The notes below the pieces were generated by a model, which saw only the letters and a list, made by a program, of their open reading frames with translations, made no database searches and was not told the origin of the DNA. Below are positions 35,225-46,783 of a stretch of DNA of 64,000 nt, piece after piece. The DNA is taken from the NCBI GenBank assembly GCA_963922205.1, contig CAWUHX010000114.1, forward strand, positions 62,001 through 126,000, read 5' to 3'. Position 1 is the first letter of the stretch. Each line of letters opens with the position of its first letter. Both the position numbers and the translations under genes were made by a program. The stretch is from Romanomermis culicivorax. Its lineage: Eukaryota; Nematoda; Enoplea; Mermithida; Mermithidae.

Positions 35225-35665
35225 GTTTTCGACTGAAGCGAATTCAATGGACGCGTTCGCTTTACACAAAAAATCATCGTTGATGTAAATGAGAAGACTC
35301 CTGTGAATTTTTGGAGGAAGGGGCTTTCGACCATTGGGAATTCGATTGACGCAGTCAATTTACACGAAAAATTATCCCGGTTGTAAACAAGCGTATTTTC
35401 GTGATTTTTTGTGGAAGGGGTTTTCGACCACCGGGAATTTAATGAATGCGATCCTTTTACACATAAAATTACATTGAATGTATACAAATGTATTTCTGAG
35501 ATTTTTGGGGAAGAGGTTTCTGACCATAGGGAATTCAATGGACACAGTCACTTCACACAAAAAAATTATGTGTGTAAACTAATGTATTTCTGCTATTTTT
35601 GGGGTTAACAGGTTCTTGATCATAGGGAATTCAATAGAAACGGTCAATTAACACTATGTTCACAA
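35225..35665 (+). repeat. 98-bp tandem array of FB1 (5 units)
   Basis: Five units spaced 93-99 bp, each with TTTCGACCA(T/C).GGGAATT followed by a TTTACAC segment. The unit length is not a multiple of three, which explains the broken look-alike ORFs. Confidence 0.85.
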
Positions 35666-35894
35666 CGTGTTTTAAGTTCTATGTAGTCTACACATCTTTT
35701 ACTTTTACCGAAAGTGAGAATTCGTAGCTCTAAGATTGCTTTTTTATTGTTTCTTTTATGTGAAGATGACGAAATTGAAAACTTCAATGTGCTTCTACGA
35801 AGGTTTCTATGCATGGCTGAGGCCCACTAAAGAGAGGTGGACTAGTTTATTAGAAAATGACCCAATGGGGCAGAAAAAAGAATATACTTGCTTG

Positions 35895-36096
35895 CAAGCC
35901 TGTAGCCAGAAATTTTTTTCAGGGGTGTACACATTTTTTCACACAAATTACTGTAAAATTGGCATTTCTGACTTGACTTTCTTATTTTTGACTAGAGTTG
36001 GAAAAAAACCCAAAGGTTCCTACCTTTGTCTTTTTTTAACACTTCAAACATTTCGGGGGGCGTGCCCTCCCTACCCCCCCCCTCCCTACAGGCCTG
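35895..36096. mobile_element. hAT MITE (CAAGCCTGTAGCC ends) nested in FB1
   Basis: Tips CAAGCCTGTAGCCAG and (inward) CAGGCCTGTAGGGAGG with a perfect 8-bp TSD, CTTGCTTG, at 35887-35894 and 36097-36104. The FB1 copy at 55160-55175 shows the empty site. Same family as 46885-48222. Confidence 0.9.
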
Positions 36097-37705
36097 CTTG
36101 CTTGGATAGTTGCCAAACCAGAAAAAAGTGGACTAGATTTTTTAGAACTTGGGTTAAAGTTGGAAAAATTCACTTTCGTTATATCGGATTTGCATTCTTT
36201 CTCAAAAAAAATATTCCATGTCTGTGAAAAAGTATATTCTGCAGCTGACTGCATCAACACACTTTCCAACCAAGCATGTGCATCTCGGAAATTTTGAGGA
36301 GGCTACAGGGGTGGACCTTGTTTTTTGGCGTTTTTTGAGAAAAAAAATTCAAAAAATGTTGACCAAAAAAAATTTTTTTTTCATAACAAATTTTTCAGTT
36401 TCAAAACCCTGGACTAGTTTGTAAGCCCTTGTCCTCCCTCACACATGTGTGCTTCTAACTGCGTTGAACTTTTTTGCTATCTTTAGTGTCAATAAAACTG
36501 GAATCAACTCTGGGAAAGTGACACATGAAATCCCACTCAGTTTTTTTAGAAAAGGCTGCAGCACAAATTCATCTTAGAACTAAATCGATTGTGCAAGATA
36601 TATTTAATTCACTCATTACATATAACATATCGTATAGAATTCACTCCGTTAGTTCTACTGATTACAAGCTATAAACAAATCTATTCTCCTCTATTTAACT
36701 ATTCAACAAAATAGCATCATTCACAGCTTTTGATGAAATTTGTAGAAAGAGCACTTTTTGTGGGTTTGCAGACGGGAAGCAATTTCACCCATCCTCGTCG
36801 CTCCCGTCCTGCTTCCAAAAAAGCCGTACTGTTGCGATGGGAGTGCAAGTACAGTGGGGGAGAACCGGGTACGGGATTTTGCGCACACCCCTAATATAGG
36901 CAGGGCTGAATCAGGAGCCTTTTTGTATGCTTTACCCTGTTCTCTCATTTCCAGATCAGTGCCCAATGACTGTAACCAACGCCCAGTTGCACTAAAAGGG
37001 TCTGAGCTCGAGCTCAAGATAATCTCGAACAAAAAAGCGACTCGTTTGATCTCTAGCTCAGTATAATTTGAATGTTACTAGGATTATAACGAGCTCAATG
37101 TCGAGATTATGCCCAGCTCGAGCTGCCTGGTTGCACTAACATTTTCGCATAATTTGCTTATCCCTAATGCAAATAATTATAAAAATTTGTGCAATTCCCA
37201 AACTCGAACTTAAACCTCAGTATTAATTAATCCTGAAGTGAGTATTGTTTGTGCACTGGAAGAAAATAATTTGGGCATTGTGAATAGCTTAAACTCAGGA
37301 TCATCAATTTAATACCGATGTTGAGATTATCCTCATGTTGGGTTAGTGCAACCAACCTCAGGTTTCTTTGTAGTTCTGAAAATGAATATAATATGCCTCC
37401 CTCACTATTTTTCAGCTAGTGGGAGAGGCAGAAGTTTTGAATTGGTCGGAAGTTAGAATGGTATTGGTTTACCATTTTTTTACATTTGAAGTCATGTGCA
37501 TATAATTTTCATATAGAAAAATGTTACTGTAGTTGATACCAGGGGAAGGACAAAATGCATGATGCTGCAGAATGTACTTTTTCACAGGCGTGGAAAATTT
37601 TTTTTTGAGAAAGAATGCGAACCCAATATAACGAAAGTGAATTTTTCCAACTTTAACCCAAGTTCTAAAAAATCTAGTTCACTTCTTTTTCTGGTTTGTT
37701 GTTTT

Positions 37706-38226
37706 TTGCCTGTTTTTTTAGGGATGTTTGTTTGTCGGGTTAAATTCCTCACTGGCGCATTGGTTGTTTGGTCCCCTATTTTTTATATAGTATCCTGATA
37801 GATTTTTAATCCACGTTCCCCGTTTGGTTGGTTGGGCTCTCTCCGCAACGTTGTATAGCATGATCTGATGTCGAACATCAGCTCATCAGGTCCCGGAATT
37901 GAACCATCTGACACCAACCAGATCTAGCCAGTAATCAGAACAAACTTTCTTGTGTATTGATCTCCCAAATTCAGAGGGATTTTTCACAGTCTGTTTGCGT
38001 TGCTTGGTGACCCGATAGTCTACATTGCCTGCCGACCACTACCGGGCGTCCTCACATAATCAAAGCGGAAAATTCAAGGCTCGAGTGCTTCCATCATTCA
38101 GTCCGAAAATTTTCATTACTGTGCTGTCATAAGTGACCGATTCATGGTCACCATTCGACGCTATACTTTTTTCTCTAGGATAACCGAAATACCCACTTTA
38201 CTTGGTCATCCCGATAAGAGCCGCAG
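37706..38226. other. Unassigned sequence between FB1 and the 38227 gene model
   Basis: Somewhat GC-richer than its surroundings. A GGTTCAATTCC box on the minus strand near 37899-37911 resembles a pol III B box, but no tRNA fold was found. No transposon ends seen. Confidence 0.3.
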
Positions 38227-38782
38227 TTGGTTGCGATTGCGTCTCTTCTCGTCAAAATTTTGGCAGTCGAAAAAATTGTATTCTTATCTCCGAGTCAAAA
38301 GAACAGTAGGTGGAAAGCGACGAGAAATGATTTCATTCTGGAAACTTCGGAATATAACGCCATTTGATTATCTTGCAGTTTGAGCAAAATATGCGAAATA
38401 GTCGACGGGCGAGTTCAACAGAAAAGCATGAGACTGTCCGAAATTTTAGACTATGAACAAGCATTGTTTCACATCGATCATGTTGAAAAAGTGAGCGTGA
38501 ATATATTTGTTTTCTTTTTTCCCGTTCAAATTTTCTCTTCTCTTTTATGCATTCGTTCTTTTTATTTTTTTGTCTTTGTTCTATTATTCACTTTTTTTCG
38601 TCCGACAAAATTTTTCCGTCTATTTATCCTCCTTATGTTTTTCTTCTTTTTTGCTTTCGTTTTCCTTCTAGTTGTCTTTTCCTTGCTTCTTTTTTGTTTC
38701 CCCAATCATGGCTTTTGTGTTTTCATGATTATGGCGTATTTTTCAGCGGTTCGGTGATCGTCAGTCAGTTTCATCCAGATAA
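38227..38782 (+). CDS. Possible gene fragment, three exons, unknown product
   Basis: Model: 38227-38309, 38379-38490 and 38747-38782 with GT-AG introns of 69 and 256 nt, the second very T-rich. Phases join to 76 residues: LVAIASLLVKILAVEKIVFL, then LSKICEIVDGRVQQKSMRL, then SEILDYEQALFHIDHVEK, ending RFGDRQSVSSR. An upstream exon must exist because there is no start codon. Downstream (38850-39036) one frame is rich in hydrophobic residues and could be more coding sequence, but I found no splice path to it. The FB1 insertion just upstream may have broken the locus. Family not recognised. Confidence 0.35.
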
Positions 38783-39391
38783 TTATTTGTTGATCGCCGA
38801 TTATTTCTCCTACCAAATCGAATTCACCACTTGATCCGCATGTTTTGGCACTAAGTTTGGGTAACATTTCACGCGGTCAATTGTGTTTCGGCGGATTTTG
38901 CCGTTTATTGTCCATACATCTTGTTCGCGGTATTAATTTCTACGCACGTAAACGAAAATACGAAATGGTATGGTTGATCGTCTTTGTGGCCGAAACGTTC
39001 GTACTCATCATCGTCGAAGGAACGAATTTTGTTTAAGCTCCTCCATTTCGGAATGACAGGTCACATGATTTTATCCAGAAAGTTATTTAAATTTTACAAA
39101 CATAGTATTTCAGTAAATTTTTTTAGTTCATAAATCGATTGTTTATGGGATGCCGGAGAATCTTGAAAAAGTTCTCAGCAGTGTCTCTTACTTCTTGTAC
39201 ATCTGAATTACTGTAGATCTTGTTCCAAAATCTCATGCATTTTCACTCAAAAACTGTTTTGTTCATGTTCATCTATTACTATCAAAAAAATTAAATTTTC
39301 CGTGTTCGAACTATTCTATCGGTGCAAAGGCTAATACAATACTGATGAACCCGTCGCTAGGAGGGTCTCACAATACTTCACAGCCGTTGGT

Positions 39392-39705
39392 CATACATGC
39401 ACGTGGGGGTTTGAGGAGAATTGACCCCCATCAGATTCTAACCGATCCCCTTGCTTTCGATCGAGGAGACGATGATAGAAAAGAGAAGAGAATGTCGTCA
39501 TTAGAATAAAAATGATGTTGCAGTTTGACCGTCTTTCTTGATTCCATAGAAAAAACATGAAAACTTTAAAAAATGCTGACTAAGAAAATTGCGTTCATTA
39601 TCCTTGACCGATGTAGGTTTGCTTGGATGTTAGCAGATCTCTTTCGTTATCAAAAAAAAATTTCTATCCCACGCCCTCCCAGCAGAATTTCTATTCTTAT
39701 GTATG
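39392..39705. mobile_element. Degraded hAT MITE (CATACATGCACGTGGG end)
   Basis: Inverted relative of 16296-16693, with CATACATGCACGTGGG at left and ...TTATGTATG at right. The flanking 8-mers no longer match (about 4 of 8). Confidence 0.55.
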
Positions 39706-40183
39706 AGGGTGATCACATTCTGTTCAGAGCTGTCACTTTGAACCGCGATGTGATTCTTGCATTTACAACGAAATTTTACTCAGCTTCACGTTCACGTTGT
39801 TCGCTTTGGGATTTTCGCACCCGTTTTTTTGCGCTACCGTTTATTTTTGACAAGGTTAGTGATCTATTTTCCAACTCATAAATTTGAAATTGTCAAGCAC
39901 GAGGAATAACGTTTTTCAAATTATTTTAAGCCTTTACTGTAGAATTTTTCATTCAAAATCTATTCAGCCCGAGCCACAAATTTTCAGTTTCATGTAATCC
40001 GCGGTTTTATACGAAATTGCGAAAAAATCTGCTGAAATCTGATTATAGGATTTAAGAGAATTTTCTCATTGAACGCGGACCTTTCTGCTCCGTCTCCGTC
40101 TCGGTAATTTTATTCAGTTACGCATGATGATTCACAAAATCAAGGAAACATATTCTTTCAACTATCATAGTTCAGTAGAAATT

Positions 40184-40665
40184 TTTTCTATGGTCAATTT
40201 TTTATAAAATGCTTTCAAATAGAAAAGTGACACAAATCGGTACTGTCGTCAAAGTCGTTTGCATAGAGCTCTTACTGTAAAATTTTTCACTCGAAAAATT
40301 ATCGTTAAAGGTTAAGTTCGTATGTCCACGTCATACCTGTACTTGGGGAGGGGGGTTGGGGGGGGACCTCCCCAACTTGGCCAACCCTGTACCCAAAATC
40401 ATTTCCCCCCAACCCCCCCCCCCCCCAGTTTGGAAAAAATTGAAAAAATTTTCAAAAAAGTGTATGTTTTTTGGCCTTTTTTGGGAAAAATTTCGACTTT
40501 TTACTACCCCCCCCCCCAACTGCTCGGAGGTCTTACAGGTATGGTCCACGTACTTCCTGTCCTATATAATATGTTGTTTATCAGAAAATCGTGATAATCT
40601 CAAATAATACTTGTTTTCTACTTTCATTATTTATAAGCATTTCAGGAAAAACAGACTAAAGGAAG
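40184..40665. mobile_element. TATAGTCTG-family MITE split by a second element
   Basis: Left half to about 40323 (TTTTTTATAAAATGCTTTCAA) and right half from about 40552 (AAGCATTTCAGGAAAAACAG). Removing 40332-40543 and one TSD restores the usual layout. Confidence 0.6.
40332..40543. mobile_element. hAT MITE, CATACCTGTA ends
   Basis: 212 bp with CATACCTGTA / TTACAGGTATG ends and a perfect 8-bp TSD, GTCCACGT, at 40324-40331 and 40544-40551. Long G and C runs inside. A truncated inverted copy lies at about 48536-48690 and a fragment at about 51420-51500. Confidence 0.92.
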
Positions 40666-41973
40666 TTATTCTGCAGACGACGACCAAATTTAGCTAATTT
40701 GAGGAACTAGTCGAATGAATGTTACGATAAATGAAACACCTTCAAAATGGAACCAGACGTGAATCCAACTATGAAATACCTTAAAGTCGATATTTTTCTG
40801 TACATTTGATCATCAGCCTTTGTTTGACTTTATTTCCGGCGCCTTTGTCCTGATTTATTCATTTGGATAAAAATTAGAAACACGCTTAGTGGGTAATTTT
40901 TCAAATATTTGCTGGCCTGCGCGTTCATTGTGAGTTTTTTGTCTAGTATTGTTGAATTTTTAACAAAATGATCGAGCGCGTTTCACTATGACAGATTATC
41001 AAATATGCCGCTTTTTATCGTGTTGCGATATTTTTACACAACACAAGTTTGTCCGTTGTTCATGATGAATTTTGAGGAGTGTAAGTTTACTATGCTTTGC
41101 AATCCAATTTCAGAAAGCATCACCGTTTTTTTTCCTCAAAGATTTTTTCCACATGAGAACCGGACCCAAATTTTTTTTCCTCATTTTCCAAAAATTTTCC
41201 ACATTTTTAAAAACGCTTATAATGTGGCTACGGCACTGTTTTTTTTTTCCACGAACTTTTTTCCACAAATGTGGAAACACTGTTTTTTTTTTTCCCCAAA
41301 TCGTGCTTTTTCGGGAAAAAAAATTCGGAAAGGGGAAAAAAATTTTGGGCTCTTTCCCCATTTGGGGAAGAAAATTTTGGGGATCGGATACAGAAAAGAT
41401 GCATTTTGGTGCATTTTAGAAGGTCATAATCTCAAAATTTTTCGGCGCTTCGCGCCGATCATAACTTTAATAATCATTATTATGCATTACTAACCCCTGG
41501 CGCGGCTTTTAGCATGTCCACTTTCATTTATCATATAATCTATAATAGTTTTCATCATCTTGAACGTATTATCTCATCTTTTCATTGGTAATCTTCAATA
41601 TTTTATCATGATATTTAATGAAGATTCGCATTTTTTCCTTTTGAGTAAGATCAATACGTCAAGTCTCTAAGCTTTTTGATGCAATTATTTCTTTTCTAAC
41701 GTAAAATCAATTTAAATGCTTCATGGAAATATCTTTCGGAAATTTATACTCTGCTTACTCATATATTTTCGACCAAGTATGAGAGTTAACAAATAAATTA
41801 TACTGGTTTTAACATTTTTCGAGTAAAATTCTAGAAATTACGGCTTTTGAACACAAAATTCAAATCTACTTCTTGAAATAAACGTTCGGAAAATTGATTT
41901 TCTAGCGTCGCAGAATATCAAAACCCAAAAAATTTTTCCGGCGCTTCGCGCCGGAAAGATTAACATCCCTTTT

Positions 41974-42993
41974 ATTTATTTTTTTTTTGGAAAACAATTT
42001 ATCATGACACGAAAAACATCAATAAACAATATAATATCTACGAGATTATAGGCGAGAGAAAAAAAAAATTTCTTTTCCATAAATTTTACATATATCATAT
42101 AACAACGAAACTTTTGAGATTGGATATTCGCCAAATTTTTTCCCGAGGCGTCTTTAAAACACAAACATACGATTCTGAATATAAGTTTAAATTATACACT
42201 GAACTCCTTTGAAAAAAAACAAACAAAGAAAAAACGTAACTCTAAATGGAGGAAATAAACTTACCAAAAGATGCATAAAGAAAACACCAAAAAACGAATT
42301 GCTATGAAATTGACGAAAAAGTTTATCCTGAAAGTACTAAAAGGATGTCCATAACGGATTAAATAATGGGAAAAAAGAGAAAAATTATTACAAATACATA
42401 CAATATTGGGGTAAGTGGCCTACATAATTAGTGTTATCTTATACCTGCTTTTCTTACAAATTTTATTCTTCAGAAAAAACGATTCAAAAGTTTTGTTTTC
42501 TAAAATTTCAGATTGCCTCATAATCAATACTTGAAAATTTTTCCTAAAAATTTCCCAGGGATCTTTCAATTCATTTTTCTTTTCGTAAAACATTCTTGAC
42601 TGCCAAATACTTTTTTGAGAAGTACAAATTATCAGATTTAACACTACAATTTTCTCACGACTTGCATATCTAGGCTTTACACCAAAAATGAAATTTTCAA
42701 TATCCATATTTAAATCCTTGTCTATGCCCTTCAAGGCTATAGCAATTTTGATCCAAAAATCCGTTATTCTAGGACAGAGGGCAAAAATATGATAAACATC
42801 TTCTCTTTCAGATCTGCCTTCATGTAAACAAAACTTACAACTTGCATCGAAGTTTGGGTCCATGTGATTTATTTTTGATCTGGTCAACAGAAACCTGTGA
42901 ATAATTGAAAATCTAATGTTTCTCCCATATCCATCTAAAAATTTAACTGGACTACAAGTTAATAATTCTAGAATTGTTTTCCTAGGTACTCCA
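41974..42993 (-). mobile_element. 5'-truncated LINE (non-LTR retrotransposon), 3' end
   Basis: About 1.0 kb on the minus strand, ending in an A-rich tail (41974-41988 on the plus strand is ATTT plus a T run). Comparison with the empty copy near 47545-47575 gives both junctions. The insertion contains only the distal part of the pol ORF followed by about 430 bp of 3' UTR. No clear TSD. Confidence 0.8.
42420..42993 (-). pseudogene. C-terminal fragment of a LINE reverse-transcriptase polyprotein
   Basis: An open frame of about 190 codons entering from the truncated 5' side. It shows the zinc-knuckle-like region typical of the end of LINE pol proteins: CKFC, then about 13 residues, then H-x4-C in YHIFALCPRITDFWIKI. 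The preceding segment IHRFLLTRSKINHM fits the same domain. The polymerase core and endonuclease are absent, so the copy is inert. It continues to a stop at 42420 without internal stops, suggesting a fairly recent insertion. Confidence 0.75.
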
Positions 42994-44659
42994 ATTCTCA
43001 ATTGTCAACATGGAGGACTTAACCATCGATTTCTCATGTAATTCAAAGTCATTATGCTTTTGGATAGTTTGCTTGAAGGTTTGTTCCAATGCTTGTAGAT
43101 TAAACTTTGAACTCGAAAATTTCAATTTTTTCCTCAATTTTGATGAATTAATGGGTCTAAAAACACCAGAAGGCTTGAAAAAGCCAAAAAACACGTAAAT
43201 AAAGTGTCTGTGAGCATTTTTAAGCGAAAAAAAACGACTTCGGGAAAATGGGGAAAAAAATTTTGATCCCTTTCCCCATTTGGGGAAAAGGCCCGGGGGA
43301 AAAAAAAAAACAGTGTGTGGAAAGGGGTCAAATTTTTTTTCCACATGTGGAAAAAATTTTTTTTTCGTCTTAAAATCCTCGTTTTTTGGCTTAAAATTGC
43401 TCACAGACGCTTTATCGCACTGTTTTTGAGCTTTTTCAAGCCTTCTGGTGTTTTTAGAGAAGTTAATTCATTAAAATTGAAGAAAAAATTGAAATGTTCG
43501 ACTTAAAAGCCTAATCTACAAGCATTGTTGAACAAATTTTCTAGAAAACTAGAGCAATTGACTTGAATTACACAAGAAATCAATAGTCAAGCCCTCTATG
43601 ATGACCATCGAAAGCCCAAAAAAGATGGTAATTTTTCCGGCGCGGAGCGCCGGAAAATTTTTTGGGTATATTGTCATTCTGGGATGCTGGAAAATCAATT
43701 TTCCGAACATTTATTTCAAGAATAAGATTCCAATTTTGTGTTTAAGAGTCGTAATTTCTAGAATTTTACTTGAAAAATTTTAAAATCTGTAATTTATTTG
43801 TAAACTCTCATGAACTTGGTCGAAAATATATAAGTAAGAAGAGTATAAATTTCCGAAAGATATTTCCATGAAGCTTTTGAATTGATTTTACGTTAGCAAA
43901 GAAATAATCGCATCATAAAGTATACAGACTTGACGTATTGATCTTTCTCAAAAGCAAAAAATGCGAATCTTCATTAAATATTATGATAAAATATTGAAGA
44001 TTACCAATTAAAACATGAGATAATACGTTTAAGATGATGAAAACTATTAAAGATTAAATGGTAAGTGAAGGTAGACATGATAAAAGCCGCGCCTGAGCTA
44101 CTTAGTAAATAATGATGATTATTAAAGCTATAACCGGCGCGAAGCGCCGGAAAATTTTGGGATTTGGACCTCCTAAAATGCACCAAAATGCATCTTTTTA
44201 ATATGAAAACCCCAAATTTTTCTTCCACATTTGTGGAAAGACCTCAAAAATTTTTTCCACATTCCAGATTTTTTTCCCACATTATAGTGCAAATGTGGAA
44301 AAAAAAACAGTGGGCTACGGATGCTTTTTTATGCATTTCAGGAGCATACCCAAGCATTTTGTTGTATTTGTAATCAGAAACCTGCAAAAAAGGGGAAAAA
44401 ATTGAGAAAATTCTGGTTATGTTAGTCAAAATGAGCTCATGAAAAATATATTGGTGTTCTATAGGAGCGGATAAAAAAAGTTAACGATAGAGTTCTCATG
44501 AATTTATCTGCTATCAACATTTCTGTGATTCCGATAAGAATCATATAATTTTATTTAGTTCTTGGTCCGGCGCGGAGCGCCGGAAAAATTTTTTGATTTT
44601 CACTTTCTAAAACGCTGGAAAATGAACCTTCGTAACGTTGGGAAATAAATTGAAATCAG

Positions 44660-45305
44660 GGGTATTTTCTACTTTACCGGAATTTTTTATTTTTGGGTTA
44701 AAATAACTTTTTCTGGCATTTTAAAGGTCGCTGATTCCAAAAAAACCAATCATTTCGCGCGGAAACTATTGTTTCAATATGTTTTATTTTTTAGATATAC
44801 CCAATGCGGGTAAACTGCAGATGACGGTGGCCACCGAATTTACCCTACCTTTAAAATTTTCCTTAGGCTTAGGCTTAGGGTACAGCAGCTGCGCCCGAAG
44901 GGCGCAGCGCTGTAGAGGCTCTTCCAAATGTTTCGGCGTGGCCAGAGCCAAACGGTTCGGCGTGGCCACCGCCAATTTCGGCGTGGCCACCGTCATCTGT
45001 AAAAACTCCCAAAATCATTGGGAAATCGAGCTCTTGAATTTTTAACTTTGGCAGGATTGTTGTATCGTGATAGTGATGAACCTGTTGATGAAGTTTTAGA
45101 TGATGATGTCGATTTGGAATAAATGTTTTGTCGAAAAGGAATGATTATTAAATACATAAGATTTCTATATTTTCTGTTGAAAATTTTAATGTACAGTGTT
45201 TTCCGCGCGAAATGATTGATTTTTTTGGAATCACCAACGGTTAAAATGGCAGAAAAAGTTGTTTTCAGGAAAAAACAAAAAATTCCGGTAAAGTGGAAAA
45301 ATTCC
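44660..45305. mobile_element. MITE with about 100-bp terminal inverted repeats (ACTTTACCGG)
   Basis: The inverted ends share CTACTTTACCGGAATTTTTT, CATTTTAA, GATTCCAAAAAAA and CATTTCGCGCGGAAA over about 100 bp. Flanks GAAATCAG (44652-44659) and AAAATCAG (45306-45313) differ at one position. The uninterrupted target is visible near 1280. The interior has three TTAGGC hexamers (44862-44880), a GC hairpin and three TTCGGCGTGGCCA repeats. Confidence 0.85.
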
Positions 45306-45868
45306 AAAATCAGACTGATGAAGTGTAATTTGCATTTTCGGGTTTTTGTATTCTAAAACGCTGAAAAATAAATCTCTCCAATAGATAATTCGTGAACAAA
45401 TGTTTTAAAATCGCGTTCTAGAGAAATGTCTTCAATTTCCACCTTCAATAAACGCAAAAGTTCAGATTGCAAACGTTTAAAAAATTCCAATCATCGAGAG
45501 AAAAAATTGAGAGACGATGAAAAATCTCTATTTTCGGCGACATGATTGACTGTAAACGATTAGAAAATGAAACGAGCAAACTTGATTGATAGAAACTGTT
45601 GAGCATTAATTAGTAAGTCGAAGTAGATATGCTAACGGCCGCGCCTGATAGAATATAGTTATAATTATACCCACGACCGGCGCGAAGCGCCGGAAAATTT
45701 TGAGATTTTGACCTTATAAAGTCCACCAAAACGCATTTTTTCGGTTTAGAGTTCCCCAAAATTTTTTCCACAATGAGAACCATACCCAAAATTTTTTTCC
45801 TCATTTCGAAATTTTTTTCCTCAAAAGACCCCATTTGAGGAAAAAAAACGGTGGAAAGCATTGCGCGG

Positions 45869-46702
45869 CAGCGTTTTTTTTGTGCACGGACATTTGTGCC
45901 AATTGGCACAAGAGGTCAAAAAAATTTGTGCCAATGGCACAAAGATTTTTTTTTCACCAGAGACATACTGAAAACTGCGGAAAAGTTTTAGACCAAAAGT
46001 TTGATCAAAAAATATTGTTTAACGCATTAATTTTTTGTAAAAATCGTGCCCAACCTATTTTTCAGCTAACCATGTCAGTGAGAAGAGAAAAAACTGTGCA
46101 ACAAAATAGTTCACGAAATCCCAAAAGGAAATGGAATGCTGAGACAATTTAAATAGCTCTAGAATTTTTCAGGAAGTTCAAATTGATTCTATCTTCGACT
46201 ACGAACGAATATCTTATGTATATTTAACAAACTTGTAAAGACTAGAGAAAATAAAGTATAAAATCGTGTTAATTTTCGATTGAAACATTGTACCATTATC
46301 AACGATATCGACTTTTCTATTTAAATCAATCAAACACAAAAAGAATTTCAGTTTTAAATCCGATCCGAATCTGACTGAATGAAGAGAGAATATTCAGAAT
46401 TTCTTTTCACTCATCAGTCTTGACAGCCTATAAAAGTTGCTGCAACGATACCAATACACTGTTCGAAAAGAAATCGTTCGCGTTCGGGTCAAATGTACGA
46501 ATAGGAAATATATTCATTGATTCGGCGCGAAGCGCCGAAAAATTTTTGCATTTTCAGCCCCTAAAACGTCTAAAACTCAAGAATATTCAATGCTTAACCA
46601 GCCAAAAAATTTGTGCCAATTGGCACAAACGCTCAAAATTTTTTGTGCCATTCCAAATTTTTTTGTGCCAAAGACCATGTTTTGGCACAAAAAAAAACAC
46701 TG
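45869..46702. mobile_element. GTGCC-word hAT element, copy 3
   Basis: 834 bp from CAGCGTTTTTTTTGTGC to AAAAAAAAACACTG, perfect 8-bp TSD TTGCGCGG at 45861-45868 and 46703-46710. GTGCCAATTGGCAC palindromes at both ends; GC hairpin at 46524, 178 bp from the right end. It inserted directly beside the TSD of the CCTCA element. Confidence 0.92.
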
Positions 46703-46783
46703 TTGCGCGGTGCGAGATCTGTCAACATTCTGATTGGTCGAGAAAATTTATTGATTTTTATAGTTGTTTCTGGCAAATTTTGT

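Larger units (their letters stand above)
34742..37705 (+). mobile_element. Large fold-back element FB1, left copy
   Basis: The outer tip TAGGTGGCGCGATAGC matches, inverted, the tip of the copy at 55115-57713. From the tip inward come a conserved 370-bp segment, a 98-bp tandem array, and a segment (about 36115-36245) that recurs inverted at 37559-37700, so the element folds back on itself. The inner end is cut short near 37705. About 600 bp (36520-37135) has no counterpart in the other copy, and 35895-36096 is a nested hAT. ORFs inside are not protein-like. Confidence 0.8.
41278..43315. mobile_element. CCCCA-word hAT element, third layer
   Basis: Ends CACTGTTTTTTTTTTTCCCC and GGGGGAAAAAAAAAACAGTG with a perfect 8-bp TSD, TGTGGAAA, at 41270-41277 and 43316-43323. 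It carries CCCCATTTGGGG palindromes at both ends and GC hairpins at 41443 and 41938, the same spacing as in the enclosing CCACA element but in the opposite orientation. It holds the LINE at 41974-42993. A second copy without the LINE is at about 46950-47873. Confidence 0.9.
41234..44312. mobile_element. CCACA-word hAT element, second layer
   Basis: Ends CACTGTTTTTTTTTTCCAC and GTGGAAAAAAAAACAGTG with a perfect 8-bp TSD, GGCTACGG, at 41226-41233 and 44313-44320. The palindrome CCACATTTGTGG lies near the right end. GC hairpins at 44134 (178 bp from the right end) and 43638. Interrupted by 41278-43315. Confidence 0.88.
41121..45853. mobile_element. CCTCA-word hAT element, outermost layer of a nest
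   Basis: Ends CACCGTTTTTTTTCCTC and (inward from right) CACCGTTTTTTTTCCTC, with a perfect 8-bp TSD, GAAAGCAT, at 41113-41120 and 45854-45861. Its own sequence is the two flanks of the nested elements (41121-41225 and about 44321-45853). A related truncated copy is at 1052-1755. GC hairpins at 44567 and 45678. Contains 41234-44312 and 44660-45305. No transposase. Confidence 0.85.

Noticed and set aside
37890-37940. Possible tRNA or SINE pol III promoter (GGTTCAATTCC on the minus strand)
   Set aside because: No cloverleaf forms, and the nearest A-box-like sequence is too close to the B box. Treated as coincidence.
41005-41493. 162-codon Phe-rich ORF and its overlapping frames
   Set aside because: Made of the T-run and CCACA/CCCCA word cassettes at the transposon ends. 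Similar Phe/Lys-rich ORFs occur at every copy of these repeats.
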